The notes beneath the pieces were generated by a model that saw nothing but the letters and a program-made list of their open reading frames with translations, was not told the origin of the DNA and did not search any database. Positions 1 to 10,036 of a stretch of 64,000 bases of DNA are shown here, piece after piece (position 1 is the stretch's first letter; each line of letters begins with the position of its first letter). Both the position numbers and the translations under genes were made by a program. The stretch comes from Xiphophorus maculatus (lineage: Eukaryota; Chordata; Actinopteri; Cyprinodontiformes; Poeciliidae). Location: the NCBI RefSeq assembly GCF_002775205.1, contig NC_036457.1, positions 3,408,475 through 3,472,474 on the forward strand. The letters are read 5' to 3'.

Positions 1-1890
1 GTTCAGCAAAAGGCTCTTTTGGGTTGAAATAGTTTTGGGGTTTCAACATAGGTTTTGGTTTCTTTCGGTTAGGTGGATAGCCGGCAGTGAGGTCATGTAG
101 CGGCTTGACGATTGTAGAATAATCCTTCACAAATCGTCGATAATATCCTGCAAATCCCAGGAATGATCTTAGTTCTTTCAAATTCTTTGGCACCGGCCAA
201 GATGCAAGAGTGGAAATTTTATCAGGATCTGTCTCCACACCATCCTGGGACACAACATGGCCGAGATACTTCACTGAAGTTTGGAAGAACACGCATTTTT
301 CAACAGACAGTTTTAGTCCAAAGTCCTTTAATTTGTTTAGGACTTTCATCAATCTTTCTTCATGTTCTTCAAGAGTTGGTGCGAAGATGATCAAATCGTC
401 AATAAAAACCAAGACCTCTTTCAAATGGAGCTCACCCATACATTTTTCCATAAGTCGCTGAAATGTGCTTGGAGCATTGGTCACTCCCTGCGGCATGCGA
501 TTAAATTCCCAGAAGCCTAAAGGACAAACAAATGCTGTCTTGTCCTTATCAGCTTCCTCCATCTCTATCTGGTAATACCCAGATTTTAGGTCCAGCACAG
601 AGAACCATTTAGAGCCTGCCAGTGCAGTAAATGCATCTTCTAGCTTCGGAAGAGCATAAGCATCTTTAATAGTTTGCATGTTGAGTTTTCGATAATCAAT
701 ACAAAGACGTACAGCGCCATTTTTCTTACGAACCACCACAATGGGTGAGGCAAATGGAGACTCGGATTCACGGATTATTCCAGACTCAAACAATTCTTGC
801 AGATGCTTTCTCACAGCATCAACATCCTGTGGATGTATAGGGCGTGGTCTCTGTTTAAATGGTGTCGGGTCAGACAATCTTATCTGATGTTTTACTTTGT
901 CTGTTCGACCAAAATCAAGGTCGTGTTTGGCAAAGACCTCTGGTATGTTGTTGAGCTTTGAAATGATCCGACTTTTCCATTCTGGTGTTAGAGGTGATTC
1001 TCCAAAATTATATTGAAGCGGAGTTGTTAATGGCGCTGCAAACTCATGGATTTTGACACTATGCTCTTTTGAGATAACAGACTGGAACGCAGCAATCTCT
1101 GCAATGGCTGCTCTGGCGGGGATGATGACAGGATGGTTTGACTCATTAGTTACCACAACTGGCAGATTACAAGGCCGATGTTGAGGTATATTAATGAGAC
1201 AGGTGTTAACCAAAAGTCCGCCAGGCAGACAGGAAGAAGCTGGGTATTCAACAACAACCACCTTCTCTTCCCTCAGTAACCGTGCGGTCAAACATCCCTC
1301 AAGAACAACAGTTTGACCAGATAATATTGTTTGTGGTTGGTCAGACTGCAGAGTTAGGACAACTGGATTTTCAGATGTGGTTTGAGTATGCCTGCGCTGC
1401 AGGATCTTCAGGACAGTTTGATACCCAAAGGCAATGGGCTTAAAAGTAGTAGACTGGCTCTCAAGGTGCTTTTTGTAAGCAATGTCAAGGGTATTTGTGC
1501 CTACTAGTAAAAGTGGATGTGTAGTTTTGGTGTCTGGAACCACCAAAGCTAGGGTGTCCACATCAATTGGTGACCCAAGAAATTCAGGTGGAAAAGTCAA
1601 ATTTAATTCAATGTACCCAAGGTATGGCACATTTTGACCATTAGCACCCTCAACTTCCAACAGACTGTTCAAAGGCATAATTTCATGGTCAAAAAGGTGC
1701 ATATTATAAAATGAATGTGGTACTGTAGTGACTTGCGACCCACTGTCAAGAAGACAGCTGAAGGTGGTTCCTTTTATTTGAATCTGGCCCATGCTCTTCA
1801 TGCCAATAAGACCCTTGGGTAATACACAAGACAATTCAGAATGGGGTTTGGGACAGCTAATAGTAGCAGCTCCTGAGTGTCCCTCAGCAG
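1..1890 (-). mobile_element. Pol region (protease, reverse transcriptase) of the same element, partial
   Basis: Immediately after gag on the minus strand there is a protease-like stretch (about 1500-1800) and then reverse transcriptase (about 1-900). The RT shows fingers motifs around 650-740, an LDLKSGYYQI-type motif near 560-600 and the FIDD catalytic box near 395-410. RNase H and integrase would lie beyond the window edge. Gag-pol elements of this family usually make Pol by read-through or frameshift. I make no statement on integrity beyond noting that the RT part looks well conserved. Confidence 0.85.
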
Positions 1891-1899
1891 AAACTGCAT

Positions 1900-3534
1900 T
1901 TAGTTTAACGGCTGGCTCGAATTTTTTTCATCCCATGCTTGTTGTTTCTGACGGAGCTGTCTCTTCTTATGTTCCACAAGGCCTGGATTCGCTTTATTAC
2001 TACAATGGGAAGAAATATGACCATCTTCACCACAGTTAAAGCAATATCCTGCCTTTGGTCTTCCAGCAGTCTGAGGTGAGGTAAAACTGGTACCTGGCTT
2101 AGACTTGGTCTGCCGTAACTCTGATTTTACACTAACGGATGTCTTTTTAGACATAAAGGAAGACATCTGTTGTTGGAGTTGTTGAATCTGCTTTTTTAAT
2201 TCTTTCAGTTCTTCATTAACTGTCTCATGACCACAAGAGCAAGTACTTTGAGACTGAATGGTCACTTTCTGTTTAGATGACTGGATGTGCTTTCTCATTA
2301 GAGATTCTTTAGCAATTTGTCTGTCCTCTTCTGTTCGGAGTGACAACAGGAGTTCAGAAAATGGTGGAGGATTTCTTTTCTTTTCCTCAAGCTGTAACTT
2401 GGAGATAACTGAATTGTCCCAGCATCCACGACAGAACTGTCTAAGTAAATACATATCCTTGTCTCTTGGTAATATTCCTCCTCTTTTTATTACTGTGCTG
2501 AGAGTCAGCTGCAATCGCTGGAGATAAGAGGATGGCCGCTCACCAGGATTCTGGAAAATGTTCAGAAACTGAGCAAACAGCTCCTCTCCATCTTGTACTG
2601 TTTGAAAAGCTGAATCAAGGACTTGAAGAAGGGTGGAAGGTGATGCACCCGGGCTCAAACATTTAATCAAATCGGCAGCTGGTGATAAACTTTCAACAAT
2701 TCGCCGATTAATATGCAGTCTGGAAAGGCTGGGATCAGCAAGCAGCAACTCTATTTGGGATCGCCATGAGTCATAATCCGCTTCGTTGCTTGGTTTTGGA
2801 ATTTTTCCTGAAAATGAGCGGAGTTTAAGTGAGGATGTAGAAAAGTCACTATTTTTTACAACATGCTCCACCACAACTTTTTGAACATTCTGTGGAATAA
2901 GGTCATTCCCTGACAAAGAAACTCTCTGGATTGGCGGTGTAGGAGAGCGGCTAGCTCCAGGTGGCTCTCCCTGCCAATCAGTATATGAATGGGTTGGAGG
3001 GGCTGAAACCGCTTGAGGCACAGATAGCAATGTCTGCTGGCTTTGCACAGGTTGTGCTAAGGTGAGGATGTCATCTTTCTTGTCCTCATCATCTCCATCA
3101 TCACCTCCTGCCATCTCCAAATGTGTGCTGATTTGGTCCATCACACCTTTAAGAACCTCCTCAAATCGTTTTCCGCTTCGCGTAGCTATGTTCTTCAACT
3201 CATCAATGTAATCCATGGGGGAACTGCTGCTACTCACTGCGGCTGCATATTCTGAAGCAAGAGAGGTAACATGAAATATCATATCTAATCTGGTTCGAGA
3301 AGGGTAATCATATGGGAAAAGGGGTTGTAATGCAATTAATGAAGAATCTTCTTCAAACTCGACAATCAGGTTTTTATAAAATGCACTTTGTGGATCATTA
3401 ACATGAAAAACCTCCTTTACTGCACCATAACATTGTAAACGTTCAACTATCTCTTTTTCATCATCATCGCTCTGAGTGCCAGTAACTAACACAGATCGTT
3501 GCATGTTTAAACCCAACTGAGTAACGACATCCAT
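1900..3534 (-). CDS. Gag polyprotein of the Ty3/gypsy element (PNMA-like)
   Basis: This is an open frame of 544 codons starting near the end of the putative LTR and leader. The N-terminal ~100 residues resemble the PNMA N-terminal domain, a low-complexity acidic/Ser-rich linker follows, then a capsid-like helical region (about residues 230-400). A single CCHC zinc knuckle lies near the C-terminus (CFNCGEDGHISSHC), followed by a basic tail. This order fits structural Gag proteins, which package element RNA. A domesticated PNMA-type host gene is less likely, because pol sequence follows directly and an LTR precedes it. Confidence 0.85.
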   Translation of the reverse strand: MDVVTQLGLNMQRSVLVTGTQSDDDEKEIVERLQCYGAVKEVFHVNDPQSAFYKNLIVEFEEDSSLIALQPLFPYDYPSRTRLDMIFHVTSLASEYAAAVSSSSSPMDYIDELKNIATRSGKRFEEVLKGVMDQISTHLEMAGGDDGDDEDKKDDILTLAQPVQSQQTLLSVPQAVSAPPTHSYTDWQGEPPGASRSPTPPIQRVSLSGNDLIPQNVQKVVVEHVVKNSDFSTSSLKLRSFSGKIPKPSNEADYDSWRSQIELLLADPSLSRLHINRRIVESLSPAADLIKCLSPGASPSTLLQVLDSAFQTVQDGEELFAQFLNIFQNPGERPSSYLQRLQLTLSTVIKRGGILPRDKDMYLLRQFCRGCWDNSVISKLQLEEKKRNPPPFSELLLSLRTEEDRQIAKESLMRKHIQSSKQKVTIQSQSTCSCGHETVNEELKELKKQIQQLQQQMSSFMSKKTSVSVKSELRQTKSKPGTSFTSPQTAGRPKAGYCFNCGEDGHISSHCSNKANPGLVEHKKRQLRQKQQAWDEKNSSQPLN

Positions 3535-3614
3535 TTTTCTTTTTTTTCCTTTTTGTTACTAACATCCAAATTAAAGATACTGTGGAGTTGTTCAATTATT
3601 CACCCATTACAAGA

Positions 3615-3632
3615 CTCCTGGCTAGCTCGCCA
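3615..3632 (-). promoter_or_regulatory. Candidate primer-binding site
   Basis: On the minus strand, TGGCGAGCTAGCCAGGAG starts 2 nt after the proposed LTR end. A TGG start is expected for a site that pairs with the CCA end of a tRNA. I could not assign the tRNA with certainty. Confidence 0.35.
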
Positions 3633-3634
3633 CT

Positions 3635-4954
3635 TGTAGCGCTTTCTTCACTGCGCAGCTCTGACTGCAAGTTGTAATATTAACCAGCTTATATAATTAG
3701 AACTAGGTACGATACGGAGTCATGATAATGGTGAATAATTAATACAACTGATGCAAAAGTAAAGTTAATACTGCTATTTATTGCAGTGGCTATAATAATA
3801 ATAATAATAATAATAATACCAAAACAACAAAACAATAAATTTTCCAAAAAAACGGAAGGAGGGAAAAAAAAACAACCCAACAAAATAATTATTATAATCA
3901 GTGATATGTCAGAATCCAATAGAGTCCACAATAAGTCCAAAAGCAAAAAGGAGACAAGTATTTTCCCCTTGCAATACTCCTTAAGAGTTTTAGTTCATTT
4001 CCTGTAGGAAAAAATGCAGTTCCGTTTCCTACCACCAGGTGGTGGGTGGGTAGCTCGCCATCTTCCTTCGTCAAAGAGGTGAATCCAAGGAAGAAAAAAA
4101 ACCTGACCTAAAAGGCCAGATAACACATTTAGTTCATTTGTACTAAAGGGGGGGGGCAATAAGACTGTTAAATACATTCTTCCTATATTTTAACAACATC
4201 AAGAAAAAAGAAATCCTTTTAAAAAGTGCACTTCATAATTCAAGTTCAAAATCAATTAAGTAATCTAATTAGCAATCATTACAAACAACTAATATTGAAT
4301 CAAATCAATCGACTTAAAATGTGATTGATCAAAGTAGCTACAAACTAAATCATATTAGGTACCAAATTCCATTGTTGCACCAACATGGAGTGCAAACACC
4401 AATAAGAAATCATGAAAAAATAATCAAATCTAAAATTGAAAAACAAACCCTTAAATGTTAAAGGTGTGGTCTTTAATTCGGCTGCCATTAAGCAAGTAAT
4501 AAGTAGAACAATTTGATGTGAGCCATTGATTGTCGAGTTGATTTCTAACGCTAACTAGCGGAGCAGAACGAAAATAATTCCCCGTTTTGTTTTATACTCA
4601 CCGTCGAGTAATGATTGCCTGAGGAGGTATGGTAACTTGTTCGATTTTGGCAATAGATCACAACCTGAGTGGTTTAACGGGAGGCAACATTAGCGGCGCG
4701 ATCAGTACAGCTATTATACAACAACAGTCAGATGACATTCAACACTCACCGCAAATCTTCAAGTCTCAAAGACAAAACAACCGATGAGTCAATCTAAGCG
4801 CTCTGGTTGTTTTATAAACAACCGATCAGACAGCCAACAATGAGCAGCAGCAATGTTTGGAGAAAAGAGGAGAAACCCGGAAGCACACAACAATCAATTT
4901 AAAGGGGCAGCTCAAAGGGAAGGTGATTGGGTCATGGTGGTCACCTGGGTTACA
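3635..4954 (-). repeat. 5' LTR of the Ty3/gypsy element
   Basis: On the sense (minus) strand the block begins TGTAACCC at 4954 and would end CTACA at 3635, giving TG...CA ends with matching TGTA/TACA termini. The outer end is supported by the paralogous empty site at 19842. The inner end is less sure: it was chosen because a TGG-starting candidate primer site follows after 2 nt. At about 1320 bp the LTR is long but within the range for gypsy elements. A short ATA microsatellite (about 3791-3818) lies inside. Confidence 0.6.
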
Positions 4955-6651
4955 CTATCTGCACACAGTAAAACTTCTTGTTAATACTGTAAGCAGTTAC
5001 AAGCTGTAATCTACATCAGTGAGATGAATCCAGGAAACCAGCAAAAAATGGAGGCTTAGGAAAAAATGAACTGAACGTTGAAAACTACTAATAATATAAA
5101 GTTACCTGTAGTTTAAAAACTTGTATTCCTTCTGAATTCTATCTATGGGATAAAATGACACATAACTTATCAAGAAAAACAACAGAATGTTTTTTTTTTT
5201 TTAATGTTTTCAGGAAAAACTGAGAAACATTTATACTCTTCTAATTACTGAAGGTGATAAGAGAGCCAGAAATCAGCTTGATCCAAAAAACACATCAACT
5301 GTGCAAAGACTGGAGCAGAGTGACCTCGGCGCTGACATCAGCGCTGACATCACTGAGTCCTGCAAACACGAGACTAATGATCTTTTTATTACTCAGGCAT
5401 CTGGGTAATAAAAAGATTAAACACACAGCTATGTAAGTAAAATGAAGATACCTGAGAGAATTCAACTTACAAGAGATGGAAAAATAATCTGGGCAAAATA
5501 AACATTCATGTTGAGCAACAAGAATATCAACGTTTACTGTAAATCTTTAACTTTGCAGCTCTATTAAACTTTGAACTAAATAAATTATTGTCAGCTGTTT
5601 CATAACAATCTAAACATGTTAGCCTGGATAGATTTTTCCCCTGAAGAATGAAAAATATAAATTGTCACAGTAGAATAACACAATATTAAAATTTGCAAAA
5701 TATCAGAGAGATAAAATTATGCAATTTTAAAGAACTGCAAAATAAGATTAAGTTGTTAACTTTGACGTTAAAAACTGTAAAATGTTGGGCTGGCTGTAAT
5801 AACCCATACATGGAGGACTTAGCCGTCGACACGGCCGTCACAGATTCGAGTCTCGGCCTGATGACCTTTGCCTCATATCTTCTCCCTCCCTCATTACACA
5901 CATTCCAGTTTTGTCTCTCAAATGAAGGCCACACAGAGTCAATAAAACCTTTTAAAAAGCTGTAAAATGTGCCTTCAAACTGTCTGGAGAAAAATTTCCT
6001 CTTTAGGTTTATGGTGTTTTTAAAACTATTAAAGATCAGAAATGTTTACAACTGAAGTTTGATTTTTTTAAAACATAAAATGCTTTGCAAAGAAAATGTC
6101 ACTAACTCTTAAAAGGGAACAATAAAAGCAATTTTTTCAGTCTGGGTCTGGTGGGACTCTTTAGTGCTTTTATTTTGAAGGTTTAGAATCCTGGTGCTGT
6201 CTAAGATCACGTCTCCAAGAAAACAAAACATCTTCTGTCTGGTTTCAATGCAGTGGAGCACAAGATCTACTCAACCAGTCACACTATATGCGGTGATCCA
6301 CCTGGCAAAAGTTAATATAAACCTTTAAGGACCACCAGAACCTTCAAGGCTCATTTTGTTTTAGTTTTTTAATATGCACAGCTAACTTGGGTTGTTTCTG
6401 ACATCTGATATGAAATACTGCAAATACATTGTAATGTTCCAAACTGCCTGCTGTAAACCACATGCTCCACCTCCACCTGTACCTTGGACTTTGCTTCAAA
6501 TCAAATACATGTCCTACAGTAAAGCTGGTGCACAGCAGCAGGTATTAAACGTGTTGCAGTGATGGGAGCGATGGAGGTTTTTCTCCAGTCATTCAGCCCA
6601 GTTTCAGTTTTAGGTTCTGTGGTTTTAATCCTCATTGGGTTTCACTTTTTC
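4955..6651 (+). repeat. Segmental duplication, copy A (promoter side plus partial exon 1 of a CYP2K gene)
   Basis: This 1697-bp block matches 19842-21538 at a constant offset of 14887, with no indel seen and about six substitutions noted by eye (roughly 99.6% identity). It holds the 5' flank and the first 30 codons of the gene 3 type, then stops abruptly at 6651 inside exon 1. The left end coincides with the LTR element, so the original duplication may have reached further left. The equivalent flank of gene 2 (about 10740-12631) is clearly homologous but much more diverged. A TATA-like stretch lies near 6313-6320. Confidence 0.9.
5808..5960 (+). mobile_element. tRNA-derived SINE relic (copy A)
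   Basis: A degraded tRNA-like head carries a B-box-like GATTCGAGTC near 5843. It is followed by the CCTCATATCTTCTCCCTCCC-type body common to teleost SINEs and an AATAAAACC-like 3' end. The same relic lies at the same place in copy B, so it is older than the duplication. Confidence 0.55.
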
Positions 6652-6675
6652 TTCCTGTTTATGAGTGTTACGTAA
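6562..6675 (+). pseudogene. Truncated CYP2K exon 1, now a 37-codon open frame upstream of gene 1
   Basis: The ATG at 6562 sits in the same context as the start codons of genes 2 and 3. The first 30 codons match them ([17 protein letters not shown]...), but after the duplication breakpoint at 6651 the frame continues as FLFMSVT and stops at 6673-6675. The haem-protein part is absent. It lies 104 bp upstream of the real start of gene 1 (6779). If gene 1 is transcribed from the duplicated promoter, this frame becomes an upstream ORF in its 5' leader. Confidence 0.8.
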
Positions 6676-6778
6676 GACTTGTGTCGTTATAAAACTGCTC
6701 TCTGACTCATTTCAACACAACAGCGTTGCTCTCTTTAGTGAAAGCAGTTTGATCCTGTGTACGGTTTGCTTTAGTATC

Positions 6779-9700
6779 ATGGGAATGTTGGATATTTTGC
6801 TCCAGGACTCCATTTCTTTCTCTCTGTTTGTGGGTCTTGTAGTTCTTCTGATTTATTTCACTGCCTCATCAATATTCAGATCCCAATGGCAGAAAAACGA
6901 GCCACCAGGACCCACACCGCTTCCCTTCCTTGGGAATATGCTGCAGATTGACTTGAAGAAACCCTACAAAACATTAATGGAGGTGAGACAGATACTTTTG
7001 TCCACTAAATTCTTTTTCCTTAAACCAATTTTATTTTCTTCTACTAGTTCTACAGGAAATATGGGCCAGTTTTCACTATTTATCTGGGTCCTAAAAAAGT
7101 GGTGGTCCTGGCAGGATACAAGGCAGTGAAGGAGGCGCTGGTCACCCACGACGATGTGTTTGGGGACAGAGATCCACTGCTGATTTTTCAGGAACTCAGT
7201 AAAGGACACGGTAATGACAGAAATGAGTAGGTTTTTAATCCTCAGCACCTTTTTTCAGTCCATTAATAATCTTGTTCTTTGCATAAGGCGTAATCTGGAA
7301 CAATGGAGATGCTTGGAAAGAAATGCGCCGCTTCTCTTTGACCAACCTACGAGACTTTGGGATGGGGAAGAAGGTCTGTGAGGATAAAATCATTGAAGAA
7401 TCTCAACACCTCATTGAAGTGTTTAAAAAACATAAAGGTAAAAAAAAATCTCACTAATGATATCTAGAGATGATGCAGCAAAATATATTCTGATTTCTTC
7501 CCCTGGACTCCAGGAAAGGCTTTTGATACATCCCAGTCCTTAGGCTACGCTGTCTCTAACATCATCTGCTCCATGGTTTATGGCAGCAGATTTGAATATG
7601 ATGATCCAGAGTTTACATCTATGGTAAACAGAACAACTAAAGGTGCAATCATGTTTGGCTCTCCCTCAATACAAGTAAGTTTGCACTTTTATATTTTAAA
7701 CCAGTTTAATTCTGCAGAATATTTATCTATTAATTAGAAAAACATTCTTCTCTATATCACAGGCCTACAATACCTTCCCCACACTTTTCAAAAGGAGTGC
7801 CAACAGAAGGATCCTTCTGGAGATGAATGCTGCCAGTCAAAAACAAAACCTTGCCCTCTTCAGTAATTTGAAAGAAACCCTCAACCCACAGATGTGCAGA
7901 GGATTAGCGGACGCCTTTCTGGTTCAGAAGCAGAAACTGGAGGTTAGGAGATGGAGAAACTTAGGAAATTGTTTAAAGTGTATGAAAAATATACCAACAT
8001 TAACTTTGGTTCATCATTTCTAGTCATGTAATATTTGTTATGCATGTGACAGTGAGGCAGTAATAGACTGTCAGGTTTAACTGAAGCAGTTAACCAATGT
8101 CAGAAGGCTGGTTGTTTTTCTACAGTGTTGGAAAAAAATATAATAGATCGATCATATTGGTAAACGGGGCGCCGTTATGAAGAAACAAATCCAGCTAAAG
8201 TTATTTTCTAAGTATTAATTTAAGATACATTTGTTTAGACTGCATGAAGCTGCATCACATCCAGCTGCTGTTCTGTGTTTGTGTGCAGGAAGCTGGAGTT
8301 GTTAACAGTCAGTTCCATGATGACAACCTTTACACAACCGTCTTAAACCTGTTTGCTGCTGGTACTGAGACCACCTCCACTACACTCAGGTGGTGTCTCC
8401 TGTTCATGGCCAAGTTCCCACAGATACAGGGTAAAGATCTCTGCTCTCCACACAAACACACAAACAAGCTGCTTCAACAGCAAATTACCACTGCAACCAA
8501 ACTGGGATTTCCTGAGAATGTAATCAGTTGATCTGTTTTCTTTCTCAACAAGACAAAGTTCAGGAAGAGCTGAGGCAAGTCATAGGAGACCGTCAGGTTC
8601 AGGTGGCAGACAGGAAAAACCTTCCTTACACTGACGCCGTTCTCCACGAAACCCAGAGGATGGCAAGCATCATTCCAATGTCACTTCCACACAAAACCAC
8701 TCGGGACATCACATTCCAGGGTCATTTCATCAAGAAGGTAGGACTGGGTGAAATACGTTTTATAAAACAGCAAAGATCTCCTGTCTGAGTCCTTTCAGTT
8801 GGTCAGTTACTGCTTTCAAACTCAACCCAAAGCAGCTATTAAGCAACATAATTTATTTTGTGGAGCCATTTCACTGCTGTTGGTTGTGTATGTAATAATG
8901 ACAGAGGAAGACTCCCTCATCAGTTTAATCTTCACATCAAATTAAAGATGAAGATGGAGAGAAACTCTTTACCGTCAGAAATAACACGAGGCTTTCAGCT
9001 TTGAAAGCTGCTGAGCTATTAGCTGCTAGTAGCAATTTTTGTTGCCGGCTTTCTTTACTAGCAGTAAAAGTGCAATGTGCAATGCAAAGATGGATGTTGG
9101 GTTGAAAAGTGACTGCAAATTGTTCAACTTCAATTCAAATTATTTGGGAGAGAGTTGAAACTCAGGAGTGTTGCTGAACATGAATCCACAGACAGACAGA
9201 AAAGGTCAAACATTAGGAATGACGTCCCAAGGCCCCGACCTCAATATTTGTGGATCATGTTCAAAAACTAGATCTGGGTCAATAAACCAATCAGTTTATT
9301 AGAAATCATGCAATTCTCCTAAGATTTGTCTAACATCCCCTCAGTACTTACATAGTTTTACAAAAAATTGGGAAGATGATATTATTCGTAAATGTTACAA
9401 TGATGACATCAGGTGTGACATATCTCCTATCTCCCTGTCATTTGTGTTTAGTGTGAGCATTAACTGCTCTAAAAATGGCTAAAGATTACATTAGCATAAT
9501 AAGTACAGGTTAATACCACTTTGAAAATGTTAGCCAGCAAGATTTACACTCTAAACAGTCCTTCACAGTAAATACAGTCCTAGCAGCAACGTTTGTTTCA
9601 GCCGGTAATCTGGTGTGATTTCTGCAGGGAACTACAGTTTATCCTCTACTGATGTCTGTCCTCTGTGATGAGACTGAGTGGGAAAAACCTCACACCTTTT

Positions 9701-10036
9701 ACCCTCCACACTTTCTGGACAAGGATGGAAAGTTCAGGAAGCGAGATGCCTTCATCCCATTTTCTGCAGGTTTGTAGGTTGATTAAAGCCTGTTCAGATT
9801 AAATATGTTGATAAAATGTCATACTAATATTATATTTGTCCCTCTCAGGTCGCAGGATTTGTCTCGGAGAGAGTCTGGCCAGGATGGAGCTCTTCATTTT
9901 CTTCTCCACCCTCCTGCAGCACTTCCATTTCTCTCCTCCACCTGGAGTTTCAGAGGATGAACTAGAGCTGACGCCGCACACGGGCCTCACGCTCACACCG
10001 TTACCTCATGAGCTCTGTGCTGCTTCCCGCATGTGA
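6779..10036 (+). CDS. cyp2k: Cytochrome P450 family 2, CYP2K-like (gene 1)
   Basis: Nine exons give a 504-residue frame: 6779-6982, 7048-7210, 7288-7437, 7514-7674, 7763-7942, 8289-8430, 8553-8737, 9628-9769 and 9849-10036. Sizes (150, 161, 142, 142, 188) are classic for CYP2 genes. Visible marks are an N-terminal membrane anchor, the PPGP hinge, the I-helix AGTETT (310-315), the K-helix ExxR (ETQR, 366-369) and the haem loop FSAGRRICLG with Cys447. The product is expected to be an ER-bound monooxygenase; fish CYP2K enzymes oxidise fatty acids and xenobiotics such as aflatoxin B1. It is clearly more distant from genes 2 and 3 than they are from each other. Its upstream DNA is a duplicated promoter segment of another gene. 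An AATAAA follows the stop near 10040. The frame is intact; the exact CYP2K number is not assigned. Confidence 0.93.
9210..9300 (+). mobile_element. Tc1/mariner relic in intron 7 of gene 1
   Basis: The stretch with CCCAAGGCCCCGACCTCAAT followed by a TTTGTGGATCATGTTC-like piece resembles the 3' part of Tc1 transposase genes (the P-D-L-N...N-L-W region). It is short and degraded, and no terminal repeats were seen. Confidence 0.4.

Larger units (their letters stand above)
1..4954 (-). mobile_element. Ty3/gypsy LTR retrotransposon with PNMA-like gag, cut by the window edge
   Basis: Read on the minus strand, the parts are an LTR (about 3635-4954), a short leader with a candidate primer site, gag (1900-3534), and a pol region starting with a protease-like stretch and running through reverse transcriptase to the window edge. 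RT motifs typical of Ty3/gypsy are visible, including a VFIDDL catalytic box. The gag resembles the lineage from which vertebrate PNMA genes were domesticated. The outer boundary at 4954/4955 is sharp: from 4955 the DNA matches an uninterrupted paralogous site at 19842. The visible parts look well preserved, so the copy is probably young. The other LTR lies outside the window, so whether the copy is whole cannot be judged. Confidence 0.9.

Noticed and set aside
3554-3570. TGTTAC start as an alternative inner LTR boundary, only about 20 bp before gag
   Set aside because: No TGG-starting primer site follows it on the sense strand, whereas the boundary at 3635 has one 2 nt away.
5254-5436. 60-codon open frame repeated identically at 20141
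   Set aside because: It is repeated only because the whole 1.7 kb flank is duplicated; it has no recognisable domain.
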